A stretch of 64,000 nucleotides of DNA from Solea solea (Eukaryota; Chordata; Actinopteri; Pleuronectiformes; Soleidae), in NCBI RefSeq assembly GCF_958295425.1, contig NC_081138.1, positions 3,122,001 to 3,186,000 of the forward strand, given 5' to 3'. The translations under genes and the position numbers were made by a program. Of the stretch, positions 36,899-49,071 are shown piece by piece. The number at the start of each line of letters is the position of its first letter. Position 1 is the first letter of the stretch. The notes below the pieces were generated by a model. It was not told the DNA's origin. It saw nothing but the letters and a program-made list of their open reading frames with translations, and ran no database searches.

Positions 36899-37184
36899 CA
36901 GTGGTTCTCAGACTTTTCTTTCAATAATTTATTGTGCAAATGACATTGTTGCTTTAGCAATACAAATAACCTCAAAGCAATTTTCAAATAGAAATATGAA
37001 ATGTGCAATTATAACTATAACAACAATAAACATACATTTTGATAACAAAGAATACCAATATCAATATTTTTATGCAGTGTTGTGGTACGTCACTAAAATG
37101 AGTCCGGGTTACCACGACACCAAAAGTTCCGCCTTAAAAACAGAACTCCAAAGTCTCCGTGGCCCCACAGTTTGAGAAACGCTG
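36899..37184. mobile_element. hAT-type miniature element with TSD
   Basis: Flanked by ATACAGAG (36891-36898) and ATATAGAG (37185-37192), 7 of 8 equal. Ends CAGTGGTTCTCAGACT and, reversed, CAGCGTTTCTCAAACT, the classical hAT-type CAGTGGTTCTCAAACT end. 286 bp. Confidence 0.85.
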
Positions 37185-37192
37185 ATATAGAG

Positions 37193-38387
37193 TAATCTGA
37201 TGTCCCTCATTGTTTCTTTATTTAAGACAAAAATGCTTTCCCATGGGATTTTTTTTTTGTTCATCTTCCAGCCAACCTGGGCTGAGAGACAATAATTTAA
37301 TTTCGGACCGTGCTGGTTCGACAATAATGGTGAAAAGCCGCAGTCGGGTCATAAACGTCCACACCCTGAGTCAGAGTGCCCTCCTGCACAGGGTCGAAAT
37401 AATGCTGAAGCATTCTCACACCAAAGGAAATAAAGAAAATAAGAATTATGTGGTTTTCAAACCTAACAACAGAAAATAGAAGCAGTCCAATCTTCTGTTT
37501 CGTGTTAAGGAGTCTGGCACTGTGCCATTTGGCTTTGTTGCCAAATAGCACAATTTAGATGAGTTTAATTTAGTTTGATTTTTTTGTTGTTTATAAAGCA
37601 CCAAAAAAAAAAATCCACAGACAGAGCTTAGTTAAGCTCGGTTATTGCTCAGGGACGAGACATCACGTCAGCATGGCAGCGAGCAACCTTGTAAAATCCT
37701 GACGCAGTGTTAAAAGTCAAGGAACAGCTTATGCAAGGTTTTAGAGTGAACAGGGAACTATAAGCCCTCGCCTGTCATGCGAGACGAGGCAGAAAAGTTT
37801 GTGATCAATGAGGATGGATTTCCTGCTGGAGATGGGCTTTGATGAGCTGAGCTGCTCTTCTTGTGAATATAAGTGTGTTTGTGTTGCTCGATTATTCAAT
37901 TTCATTTGTATACCATCCAGTCACATTGGCCCTCGTTCATTAACAGCACCAGAGAAGTGGACGTTTGCCAGTTTCTGTGCAAAGATCAGCACTTCTCGAC
38001 ATGAACGTTGGCGTCATTTACAATCAGTTCTTATGTCAGGTCTAACCTGCAGTGCAGTGTACGGCTGTTTCACATTCATATTATTAGATTACACTTACGC
38101 AATACCCATTCACACAGAGGTTCCTGGATTTACAGTTAAATTCCGATATTGCATATTTTAAGATATGGTATCTTAAGGTGAAGGATTCAGTTCATTACAG
38201 ACTACAGGTGTCAGGGGGGGGGGGGGGCAAACCCCTGCTGCAAACACCTGGAAAGGTGTGTGACATCATTTTGTTCAGAATTTTCTAAAACATGAGCATG
38301 AATTTGATTGATATTTTTATTTCGAACGATTAAAAATAGATATAAATAAATAATAATAATAACAATAAAAAAGGCAATTTCAATATT
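37193..38387. other. Non-coding stretch
   Basis: No gene recognised. A G-run of about 15 lies at 38213-38227. Confidence 0.4.
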
Positions 38388-38474
38388 TTATGGACCAAAC
38401 GATTACTCGATTAATCAAGATAATAATCGACCGATTAATCGATTTTGAAAATAATCGTTAGTTGCAGCTCTAGT
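38388..38474. mobile_element. hAT-type element fragment (GTTGCAGCTCTA end)
   Basis: AACGATTACTCGATTAATC..AATAATCGTTAGTTGCAG and CTCTA: the right part of the 32542 family. Confidence 0.55.
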
Positions 38475-38528
38475 TCATTAAACAGACGAATTTCTGCTGA
38501 TTTATCCTAGAACATTTGCGTTGAGGAT

Positions 38529-38706
38529 CAGTGATGGGAGTAACGGCATTAGGAATAAACGGCGTTACTTTTGTCAGTAACGAGAATTACTAGTAACTAC
38601 TTACTTTTATAATTTGTAACTCAGTAACTAATTAAGTTACTTTCTTTGGGAGAAGTAACTAGTGACTGTAACTAATTACTTTTTTAAAGTAACATTTCCA
38701 ACACTG
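38529..38706. mobile_element. Short hAT-type element, perfect 8-bp TSD
   Basis: Exact TTGAGGAT on both sides (38521-38528 and 38707-38714). Left CAGTGATGGGAGTAAC, right reversed CAGTGTTGGAAATGTT. The body is full of AGTAACT. 178 bp, no coding capacity. Confidence 0.88.
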
Positions 38707-38714
38707 TTGAGGAT

Positions 38715-40685
38715 CCAGCGTTGTGGTGGTGGTGGATCAGTGGGGGAGGTGGAGGACTGTCACAGCTGCTGGTCACCTGGCTCCAGGCCAGTTTATGCAG
38801 CTGAGAGCTGAGCGCTGCCGCCTGACTCTTCATCATCTGATTAAAAACAATAAAAAGAAAGGTCCATAATTCTACATATACAGTGTGTATACAGTATTTA
38901 GGACGCCCTGGAAAATGAGCCTACATCTTGAGGAGCTGTGCCGGTAATAAACGTAAAACCATTTGCACTCTGCCGACATGTTTTTCTTATGAATGCATGT
39001 GGCACATGAAATATTAACCGTTATCTGGCTCAGCGACAGCTTGTGCATCTCTGTCTCCTCAGTTTGGTCAGTGTCAGGACGAGGTCTGGCTGAAACCCTT
39101 TTTTGGCGGCAATCTTTAGGCCCTTTCATTTTTTTCTCCACCTAGAGAATTGCAATCACACGTTCTAATACTTGTGCAATATCGCAGACGGGTAAATGAA
39201 ATATTCAAGCCTGAGCTGGACGTCTCTGACCAACATCATTGCTATTGACCGCAGCGGAGATTTCCCCCCACTCGGTTGCTTCCTTTGATCCCACTTCTCA
39301 GGCTGTCAAACAGAATCACCTTGATCTTTTGAAAGTCCGACGTTATGATGCCTATAGCATCTGAAGCTTCTCTTCTTGATCGTACGGCTCATCTCAGAAT
39401 CTGAAACTCAAGGGACGACGGTCTCTAAGCCATTAATATGTAGGAGCGTGGTATTCAAATTACAATCATTTCCAGCCGCTGCATTTAGCGAGGCCTGATC
39501 AGGCGTGTGCCAGGATGTCACATGTGAAACCTGGATTATGGGGATTTGATAAATGAGGGCCACAGTCCAATAACACATAGATTTTACTCATTACTATGTA
39601 TCATTCTTCCGTATAATTGCAGCACTGTATAAGAACGTGATTACTGCATAATAGAGCTACTGATAATGACTCTCAAAGTATTAATTAGTACTTTTTAATA
39701 AAAAAATGTATTCATTTAATTTAAAAAAATCCCTAAAGATTGGAGCTGCAATGGTTTATTAATTAATTGACTTGTCAGAAAATGATGATAATCAGTAAAT
39801 AATTTCCGTTATTTGTCATGAATTCATGCCACTAATTAGATGGTTCCCATTTTCTGCTACTCGCTGCATTAGACTGTGGTTTCCTGGATGTTTCTGGGTA
39901 TTGGATTCTAGGTCAGACAGATTTTGTTAGAATGAATATTATCTGCAGATGATGTTGGCACCAAAAGGTCCCAAGAGCTAATGAAGGAAAAGCCAAAGCC
40001 ACTCAGTTAATCAGTTAAAATGTGAAGAAGCCATGACACTCTCAAAGGGAGTAACCCTGAATACACCTGAAGAACAGATATGAGATGTCTCATAATCATT
40101 ATAAAATGTCTCTGTATTTATGCACATTCTGATTTCCCCTCTACTCTGCGATGAATACTCAAGGTCGATTGTTGCCGTGCAGTAAAAAAACAAACAAACT
40201 GCGACTGCAATTGTTTGGGAATGATTTATGACTTTTGGCGAGGCCGTTCACAAAAGTGGATACCGAGACGACCATATCAGCAGTCATTAATAGAAACAGT
40301 GATTTATGCATCGGGGTTCAGAAGCTGTGAAACAAATGGAATTGCATTATTTGTTCCACCGGGGAATGAGGCTATACGATTGTCTTTGATTCCTGGATCG
40401 CAGCAGAGTCGCACATCTTTTTGGGTTGGTTGTCGGTTGTGATGTGTTTTGTCTCGAGCGCTGTATATTGCTGCAGTGTGCTGCAGTGTGAGTTGGACCT
40501 GTGGGACCAATCTGAGCCTCAGGGCTGAATTCAAGTAGGAGGGAAATCATGGTGAACTGGTGGTTAGATGAGAGCAGCACTATCAGCCTCTCCATGTTAT
40601 ACATTTACCTTGTGAGGACAAAATGTCCCTCACATTTTCACTTAATGGGACACACACACTCAGCATTTGAATATTATAATAACAC
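38715..40685. other. Non-coding stretch
   Basis: No gene recognised. Worn GGAGCTGCAATGG..ATTAATTGACTTG at 39740-39810 may be another 32542-family relic. The block 39420-39560 is of mixed composition and could be a conserved non-coding element, unproven. Confidence 0.35.
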
Positions 40686-41181
40686 TAAGGTTGGGTACTG
40701 TTCATAATTGAACCGATACGGTACTGGTATCGGTATCTTGAATTTTGGTACCATATTTCGGTACTTTTAAGATGTTCAGTTGTAAAACAAAATCTATCCT
40801 TCTCAGTTTCACCAAGTTAGTTAGCTAACGTTTCTAGCTTGACTGGCTTCAGCGGTGTTGCTACTAGCACTGCTAGTAGGTAGCACTGCTAGCGTTGGTA
40901 GCTGATGCAGCAGTCGTCACTTTCCATGAGTCAAAAACGGTACATTCTTCAAGGTTTTTTTTCATTAAATATTACATTGAGCTCTGTCTGTGTCTCATTG
41001 TGTGAAATGCAGCCACACTTTCGACTGTTTTCGGCTCGCCGTTATCACTGTCGTGCTCTCGTAGACTCGCGGCGCGTAGCTCTCACATTCTCGCGCTCTC
41101 CCAGACATTTCAAGTACCTGAAATTTGGCACCGATTCATGTACCAAGTACAAAAAGTACTGGCTTTCGGTACCCAACCCTA
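40686..41181. mobile_element. hAT-type element (GGTTGGGTACC ends)
   Basis: Left TAAGGTTGGGTACTG, right CGGTACCCAACCCTA: good inverted ends. GGTATCGGTATC and GGTACCATATTTCGG lie inside the left arm, TTTGGCACCGATTC in the right. 496 bp. Flanking 8-mers agree only in part. The middle has several GCTAG/AGCACTGCTAG repeats. Confidence 0.7.
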
Positions 41182-41988
41182 GTCATCACAATTACAGTAT
41201 ATTTTTTGAATAATTAATATACTGTAATTTTATAGTTATTGTGGTATGTTCAGAAAGCCTGGTGTTATTGGTGTAAAATTAAGTGTTGGTTTATTACACT
41301 CAGGCATTGCTCATCCTTTTCTCTCCTCTGTATCTGCTGAATGTGACATTCCCCTGAAAGAATGAGTCAGTGATTGTTGGTATATGTCACAGTTCAAATT
41401 TTGCCATTTCCCTTTGTTCTTTATTTCCTCTCGCCAATGTTTGCCCAGAAAAACTGAAATGAAGCTCTGCGAGAAAAGCTTTGATTTTCACAAATATTAT
41501 TGCATAATCAAGTGCAAATCTCCTGTGTCAACGAGGAATCACAACAGATTATTTGGCGAGCAGATGCTGCTGCAAAAGCCTTCCTGTTTTAGCAGCCCTT
41601 TAAAGTTCCCACTTCCCTGCAGCCCCCTGTGGCTGAAGGGAAACGGCTATCATTGCTGACACGTGTTGCGTGCTGCGGGTGTGTTTTCTGGTTGATCAGA
41701 TATAAATGCTGCGTTAGGACAGAAGCCTTTAGGCTCTCACAAAGGGAACTCAGGTTGTGTTGATAAGAAGTGACTTGCAGTCTTGGCACAGTCGGTGGCA
41801 GATGGTGTAGCCCTGCTGTCTGAGTTCGGGAAAGTAGCAGCTGCCCTTAAACCTTGTTGAAGGGTAAGTAGCTCCCATGTTGACACATTCAATGGCAAAG
41901 GTAAGATTCAGTTAAGGAAGTAGTCTGACTCTAGATATCTATGTATATATATATTTTACTTGAAGCTCTTACTTACTTCTAGCTCTTA
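41182..41988. other. Non-coding stretch
   Basis: No gene recognised. Confidence 0.4.
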
Positions 41989-42030
41989 TTTGTACCCAAA
42001 TGTTTAAATGCACTTATTGTAAGTCGCTTT

Positions 42031-42076
<46 letters not shown>

Positions 42077-42102
42077 ATCTATATCTATAGCTATATATAT
42101 AT
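41989..42102 (+). repeat. Fish SINE-type tail running into (TA)n
   Basis: 47 bases identical to 10445-10491, but after GTCGCTTTGGATA this copy goes straight into a (TA)n tract (42032-42102). Confidence 0.85.
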
Positions 42103-42917
42103 CTTTAATAAAGTCTTTAATAAACAAACTAATAAAAAGGCAAAACCACTGAAAAGCAAGAAGGGGAAAGACAGGGAAACTCAGCAGCTAAACAGGATGA
42201 GCTGAAACAAATGAACCAACCAAGTGGCTAAATACACTAGGGAGGCGGGGCCTAATCAAACACAGGTGAAACGAACAAGACACAGGTGACTCACCTTAGG
42301 GTGGGGCGGGCAATCAAGAGGACAGGAAGTAAAACTTACCAAGGAAATACTACAAAATAAAACAGAAACTCAAGGTTTTAAGAAAACAGAACAAAAAAAG
42401 TCCAAACAGAATATTATCAACACAAGCACAGCTTTTATGCTTGATTGATTATGTAATTCTACAGTGAAAATAAAACAGTATAATTTAAACTCTCAGTGCC
42501 CTGCCCAGCCCGTTACTACTGGAGAGCCTGACTTCTCACACACTCTGGCAGCAGTGAGGTAAATGTGGAGCTTTATAAACTACTGTATATATCGGTCAAC
42601 TTCTAGTGAGAATTGTTATAGTGCCACAGGACCAAGTCTCTACAAAACTATATCTGTCTAGTTTGCCCAACAATAATGACAGAATAAATTGTCGTATGTA
42701 TTAAATGTCATGTTGTGTGTTTCTGTTCACTGCTGCTAATAGACGTGCTGCTGGGTTGTGAGCAGGCATTGACATGGCAACCTCTGGGCCTTCGAGAGCT
42801 CCTTAACTCGCTGTCAACTGACTCGCGTCGTTCTGGTATACACACACAAACACCGAAGGCAGGAGATTTGAAAATATGGAGGAGATTTTGGTGTGCAGAG
42901 GTAGATTCAGCACAGTG
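42103..42917. other. Non-coding stretch
   Basis: No gene recognised. Confidence 0.4.
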
Positions 42918-43200
42918 ACGGCAAGTTTTATTTGTAAATGGCTGAATTAATTCATACAACATACATTATCTCAAGGCAATGTACATAGACAACATCATCG
43001 AGAGCAGAGAAACCCAACAATTCACAAAAGCAAGCACTAGGCATCAGTGGAGAGAAAAAAACTCCCTTTTAACAGAAGAAGAAATCTCTGACAGAACCAG
43101 ACTCAAAGATTTGCAGCCATCTGCCTAGACAGGTTGTGGTGAAAGGAACAATGGGGGACAGAGCGGATGTGGGGTACAGAAAGGGGGGCGAGAAAGGACA
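42918..43200 (+). repeat. Dispersed fish repeat
   Basis: Contains ATCTCAAGGCAATGTACA, GAGAAACCCAACAATTCAC, CAAGCACTAGGCATCAGTGG, AAAAACTCCCTTTTAACAG and GCCATCTGCCTAGACAGGTT, motifs of a repeat common in percomorph genomes. Class uncertain (likely a retroposon 3' region). Confidence 0.6.
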
Positions 43201-43539
43201 AAAGGGAGGTGAGGTAGAGACAGAAGAAAGAGACCAGGTGCAGCAAGTTATATATTCAATTAAAGCTTTGTGCCTGAGTGTCTCAGATGTAGATAAGATA
43301 TGAAGTAATACTGACTAGTTCAGGGGTCAGACAGTAAATGACTAACTTACTAACAAACCATTACTTAACTATTCAATTTAAGAGATGTATTGGTTTAAAA
43401 AAAAAAAAAAGTAATTAAAGTAAATAAAAGATTTGACTGTGCTGTAAAGTGTTTCTAAAAATCTTTTTTCCAGTATAAATGGAATTTTGTGAGTTTTTGT
43501 TTGTATGCAAAATAAAAAATAGTGTTCCGTAGCGGGGAG

Positions 43540-43875
43540 GGCAATATAAGATATTCATGATGATATGAGACAGAATTTCAAAGTAAAAGCGCTTGTTTTG
43601 ATAAAAAATTGTGTATACTTCACAATTGAAACCTATTTATGATAAATAGATAGAAAATTTTGCAAATAATGACGAGGATAACTATTTTTAAAACGGCTTA
43701 AATATATGGAATTTAATGTTGCGCGTAATACATTTAATAAAGCAATAATTACAACCGAATATCTTATTACTATTATAAGAAATATTGCTAGCTAATTCAT
43801 TTTGTGGTGGGCGGGCCACATGTAATCGATTGGAGGGCCGCATGTGGTCCGCGGGCCGCCAGTTTGACACCCATG
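43540..43875. mobile_element. hAT-type element, 5'-truncated relative of 19122
   Basis: Shares AAGATATTCATGAT and TTTCAAAGTAAAAGCGCTTG with 19122-19513 and ends GCCGCCAGTTTGACACCCATG. The left end is missing. Confidence 0.65.
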
Positions 43876-43941
43876 ATCTAAAACCAAGTCAGTGAACTAA
43901 TATGAAGTTCTCCAAGCTAGAACATTGTTTATGTGTTGCAG

Positions 43942-44115
43942 CTCTGCAAAGATCTTGTCCGCATCATCCTGCTCCTGGGAAAGTACCAGTCAAGGCTGAT
44001 GCGATGTAGAGAGGGGGCAGCTGGAGGAGGAAAGAGAGCATCATGGGAGAACCTGACTAAAAAAGTACTGTACAAGCGAGGAGGAAGAACATGCCAAAAC
44101 AACTGTGTGCTGTGA
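43942..44115 (+). other. Unrecognised open segment after a splice acceptor
   Basis: TTTATGTGTTGCAG is followed in phase 0 by 57 codons and a TGA. The peptide starts LCKDLVRIILLLGKYQSRLM, then has a Gly/Lys/Arg-rich part with two dibasic sites and ends NNCVL. It has the look of a last coding exon (acceptor, balanced amino-acid use, basic C-terminus), but I recognise no family. It has no partner exon that I can see and no AATAAA nearby. It may be chance. Confidence 0.15.
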
Positions 44116-46026
44116 GCTTCTACACACACGCTCCTGCTCATCATTTATTGAGCTTCTGCTAGAATATTAATCCGCCCGAGTACAGCACCATCCCAGCTAA
44201 AGGGAGAAGTTCATCAGTCTCTGTGTCACGCTGACACTAATTGTCTCACAACGTTTGTTTTTGAACATCGCCCGTCGTCGACCTCCCTCTTTTAGCCTCT
44301 TCCACCTGTGATTTTGACCATGGCTTCCTCTGTGGAGGGATTAAAGAGAGACGGGGCGACATCTAAAACTCACACTTGAGCAGATCCGTAATCAGCCTCA
44401 AAAGAGACCCACATGCGTCTGAAAGTCACTGATAGATTGATGAGAAATTCATGGCTGTTTGGATTCAAGCAGGGAGCTCAGTGGAGGAGTTGTGAGCACG
44501 GCTGCCTTCGTGCGTTCGTGTCAGTGCCGTGATATGAGCTCACTCTGCCAGCTGCTGTGCTTCACTTACTCTGATTAAAGGCTTTCCAGATGAAAGGGTG
44601 GACAAAGAGTCCAGTCGTTCCCACTTGTTATAAATCATCAAAAGCCACGTTCTTAACGTGGACGCTGATTCTTTGATACCATCAGAGTGAAAGTAATGGT
44701 AGTGTTTGATGCCACGCTATGAAGCCTGTTAACTGTGGGCGTTCCATGTCTTATCGTCAATATTTAAGACAATCTAACGTTTAAGTGGATACATTTGCCT
44801 TTTGTGTTTGTTGTATGTGCATCATAGTATAACGTGAGAACTCACAAGCTATGTGAGGCAGAACAATTTAAAACTTTCCGTAAAGCAAATCACACATATA
44901 CCAGCATCTTTCCTACACACACACACAACCTTTTTTACACTTTGATTTTGGCATAATTTGATTTAAATGCATCTAAATTTTCATTAGTGTGCCACTGTAT
45001 CAATGATTTCTCTCATTAATCACTGAAACTAAATAAATGGGGTGCGTTTCTCTGAATTAAATTCGAATTTTTTTAACAATTTTCTACTTGTCTGCTGATT
45101 AGTTATTTTCCACCTCAAAGTATTTTATATGAAAGTGTATTCATATATAATAAAAAAGCTCACAAAGACGTCACCTAATATCAAACCCAGTCGAACTTAG
45201 CACCTAACATAAAGAGATAGTTTTCTCATTGAGACATTCCTTTTCAATTCCTGTTTTCAATATTTTCAACACCACCACCGCCATTTAACTTTTTGTTTAA
45301 AATAAAACTACAAAACTTTAGATGAGCAGACAAATACGTGACAATAAGACAATAAGTTGCCCCAACCACACTGACATTTCTATTACGGAGACAACCCAGA
45401 TACACCAAATGTAATTTGCTGCCACTGCTGCAGTGTGGGACACCAGAGATAAACAAAACGGGCCCTTTACACGGCAGCCATTTTGACAGGTCAAGGTAGG
45501 ATTATCCCAGGTGTACGTAATCAAATTATGGCTGAGTTCCATTTAGCTTCCTCAGTTTCGAGTCCTGAACTACACGAACTGAACAGAGGCGTCGTTAATG
45601 TGATCAGTTCCACCTGTGCTTGTCCTGCTCGGCGGTGATGAGAAGCTGGAGGTCATGCTGGCTTGGCCATGGTGTTGAATTTATGTGTAAGTGTATGTGT
45701 AAAACATCTGGAATGTATAATAATATCAAACCATGACATTAATGACTAACCACTGGCTGGAGAGAAAACAGCCAATATCTCCTGATTAACAAGAAGACCT
45801 GTCACCAGTAATGTTTACCTTGAACCACGTCCTACATCCCCAGAAAGTATCATTAAAATCCATAATTTACTGAACTAGTTGTGCTGCTCACAAACAAACA
45901 GGCAAATGCCACGATAAACGTCCCATGGCAGAGGCGATGATGGGGGGACGAGCAGTGTGTCCAGGTCTTTCAAGGCTTAATCGCATCGTGTTATATTTGG
46001 GCCACATTAGTGAAGGAACAATGTGA
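44116..46026. other. Non-coding stretch
   Basis: No gene recognised. Confidence 0.4.
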
Positions 46027-46903
46027 GAGTTTGAGCACAGAAAATATATTTTGAAGAGAAATTATACGTGAGCAAAACATAATTTCATTTGAGCAAACAA
46101 AAATATACAACGCTTCCATAACACGCCAAATGAGTAGGATATTAGCTTCTTAAATGCAAATATTTTTTACAAGAAAGTAAAAATTATTCACATTTAAATA
46201 GCTGAAAATGATATAAAGTAGAAAATATTCACATTTAAATAGCTGAAAATGATATAAAGTAGAAAATATTCACATTAAAATAGCTGAAAATGATAGAAAG
46301 TTGTAAAGATTCACATTTAAATAGCTGAAAAATGATAGAAAGTCGTAAAGATTCACATTTAAATAGCTGAAAAATGATAGAAAGTAGAAAATATTCACAT
46401 TTAAATAGCTGAAAATGATAGAAAGTAGAAAATATTCACATCTAAATAGCTGAAAATGATAGAAAGTAGAAAATATCAAATTTAAATAGCTGAAAATGAT
46501 AGAAAGTAGAAAATATTAACATTTAAATAGCTGAAAATTATAGAAAGTAGAAAATATTAACATTTAAATAGCTGAAAATGATAGAAAGTAGAACATATTC
46601 ACATTTAAATAGCTGAAAATGATAGAGAGTAGAAAATATCACATTTAAATAGCTGAAAATCCTACTCATTTGGCGTGTTATGGAAGTGTTGTGATTGGAG
46701 ATGAAACAGCCAATCTCAGTAAAGTAAAATAAAATGAATAGTATGTATGTATGTTGCTGAATGAAATGAATAATTGCAAACATGCAAATAAGTGTACTGA
46801 GCACAGAATATATTTTTGTTTGCTCAAATGTTGCTCACGTATAATTTCTCCTCAAAATATAATTTTGGCGCTTGCAAAATATATTTTTCTGTGTTCAAAC
46901 GCC
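46027..46903. mobile_element. Foldback-like element around a 41-bp array
   Basis: Outer arms (46027-46110 and 46795-46903) are inverted copies: AGAAATTATACGTGAGCAA on the left pairs with TTGCTCACGTATAATTTCT on the right, and GAGCAAACAAAAATATA pairs with TATTTTTGTTTGCTC. Inner arms (46113-46140 and 46659-46686) are a perfect 28-bp inverted repeat. Between the inner arms sit twelve 41-bp repeats. A single-stranded copy could fold into a long hairpin. No transposase and no clear TSD. Confidence 0.75.
46161..46658. repeat. 41-bp minisatellite, twelve copies
   Basis: Units carry ATTTAAATAGCTGAAAATG and ATAGAAAGTAGAAAATATT. Spacing of GCTGAAAA is 41, 41, 41, 42, 42, 41, 40, 41, 41, 41 and 40. Frames over it (YLNVN..FLSF) are artefacts. 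Confidence 0.95.
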
Positions 46904-48254
46904 ATAAAATTGCAAGTCCTGTTCCTGTTAGACACATAATAGTGATGTGTGGTATGATGCATGTGTGCAAGCATGTACATACGTTCTTTAATTCGTAGTT
47001 AATTCGTTATACTGAGGATAAAAATGTAGCTTAATGTTAACTTGAACAAAATGCAATTACCTCGGCTACACAGTGAGGCTCTTACCAGTGTGTAACAGTG
47101 TGATATAACGACCTAATATTCACGTCATTAACTCCACTTCAGTGCCACGTTGCAGGTATTGGATGGTGGGGATCAGTGGTTATTTGGGGCCTTACTCTTT
47201 GAAGCCTCAGCCTCAGTGAACCTCTAGCTGCAGAAGAGCATTTTGATCTACAGAGTGCCTGCACTGAGCCTTTATACTTGATTGACTAAATAGAGAAAAT
47301 CTCCACACTGTAGTTTTAGAGCAGCGCAAAGAGATCAGATACAGAGTGATGGGATTCAAACGAGAGCTGCAATAATCCAGATTTCTGTGGTCTTGGGATC
47401 AGGGCTGTTTGGTCAGTCAGGTCTGTCCACGCCACTGTCTCTCATGATTCCTCACTTCATCCTCAGGGGCGGTGAGATTAGTTCTGAGCAGCGCACCGCA
47501 ATGAAATGGCTGAGGCGATGTATCTACAAGCTGCCATCTCCCGCATTGATTTATCTCTCCTCAGATCTGACCTTTCAAAGAATAAATAAAAGCCATGACA
47601 GTTCTCTCTGTGAGCAGTGTGTATGTAATGATGCAGCATAAAGACCGCCTTTTGAAAATGTAAACCTGCGTTTACAGTTTTTTTTCCTTTTGGAGAAAAT
47701 TATTTTGCTTTGCTGAAAACATGCACACATACGCAAACAGAACTGCTGCAGAGGAGACAAAATCAGAGCCATTTCTCATTATAAAGTCTTTTCTTATTTC
47801 CAAGAAAAACAAGACGTTTTTTTTACCTTGAAGTCGGGTTTATTGATTAATTATTGTGTGATGTTTACATCAGGGAGGCATGAGCTTAAAGGTGGAGAAG
47901 CTCTGTTTCTGAGGTTCGCAGCTGCAACAGGAACTCAGTTCATTCCTCTTACTGGAACATGTACAGTGCGTCGCCACTGGCGATGCACAGGTTCCTCCCA
48001 CGCGCTGGTATAAGCGAGTTAATGACGTGTGATTAATCTGATCAGTCACTGCACATGTTTGTAGTATAATTTTGTGCACTGCGTGCTGTCGTGCACAGCT
48101 GGAGGATTCAGACTACTGTACATCTGGCTGCTGAAGACACTAAACTCCTCTGTGGCAGTTTGACACCTCTGTACACATATGATCATGTTAGCTGTCACTT
48201 CAGTAAATTTGCAGTAAGTATGACAACCTCTGTGCAAAGGTTTTTGGCTGAATT
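46904..48254. other. Non-coding stretch
   Basis: No gene recognised. 47380-47640 is of more even composition with several short open frames but no splice-bounded match to a family. Confidence 0.4.
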
Positions 48255-48698
48255 CAATTGTTTCAAACAGGCTTTGGTCTAGGCCCCCTATCTCCAGTGA
48301 AGGACAATCTTAACGCTTCAGCATATCAAGACATTTTGGATAATGCTATTTGAGGAACATGACTGTGCCCCAGTGCACAAAGCAGGGGCTATAAAGATGT
48401 GGTTTGACGAGTTTAGTGTGGAAGAATCGGGCTGGCCCGCACAGAGCCCTGACCTCAACCCCATCGAGCACCTTTGGGATGGAACTGGAACAGAGACTGA
48501 GCCTCTTCCAACATCAGTGCCTGACCTCATAAATTCTCCACAGAATGAACGGGCATAGAAATCAGAAAATCTTCAAGAAGTTCTGTTAAAGCTGCAAAAT
48601 GGGGACCAACTTCAAAAAGTACTAAATATGTATTTAAATACTTCATTACAGTCCTTGTAATGGTCAGGTGTTCGAATACTATTGTCCATATAGTGTGT
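48255..48698 (+). pseudogene. Tc1-like transposase relic
   Basis: The frame at 48343-48558 reads EHDCAPVHKAGAIKMWFDEF, then SPDLNPIEHLWD and TSVPDLINS: the last two-thirds of the catalytic region of a fish Tc1/mariner transposase, with the second D and the E motifs visible. A stretch before EHDCAP is deleted and the N-terminal DNA-binding half is missing. The right end GAATACTATTGTCCATATAG with TGTG looks like the Tc1-type terminal repeat; no left terminal repeat found. Not functional. Confidence 0.8.
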
Positions 48699-49071
48699 AC
48701 ACACACTAAGTAAACAAAGAAAAACAATTCTGCAAGTTGAAGTTTCGAAGAAGCCACTACATGGGGTCTTAAAACCAAAAACATTACATTACATTACAAA
48801 CTTTCCATTCGAATTAGTTAGGGTGTGGTGATATCACATTCCAGTGCTTTTGTTGTGTTTTCTGCCAATCAGCTGCTTGTCACAGAGGAAACACATGGCT
48901 ACTTAATATGCAGCCTGCTACGGGGCTCCTCACTGTGACTGCAGGGGCTCCTCTCTGTTATTACTGCTTCAAGAAGCTCCTGTGAACTACAGAAGAACTA
49001 AATTGTGGCTGTTACAGCGCACAACTGCCTGTACTTCTTAATGAAGACAGAGGCTTCTGGTCATGCTAACT
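48699..49071. other. Non-coding stretch
   Basis: A (ACATT)n run lies near 48782-48796. It is followed by the upstream part of the repeat holding the 36-bp units. No gene. Confidence 0.4.

Noticed and set aside
46161..46658. CRISPR-like regular repeats
   Set aside because: The whole 41-bp period is repeated with no unique spacers, in a vertebrate genome. It is a minisatellite.
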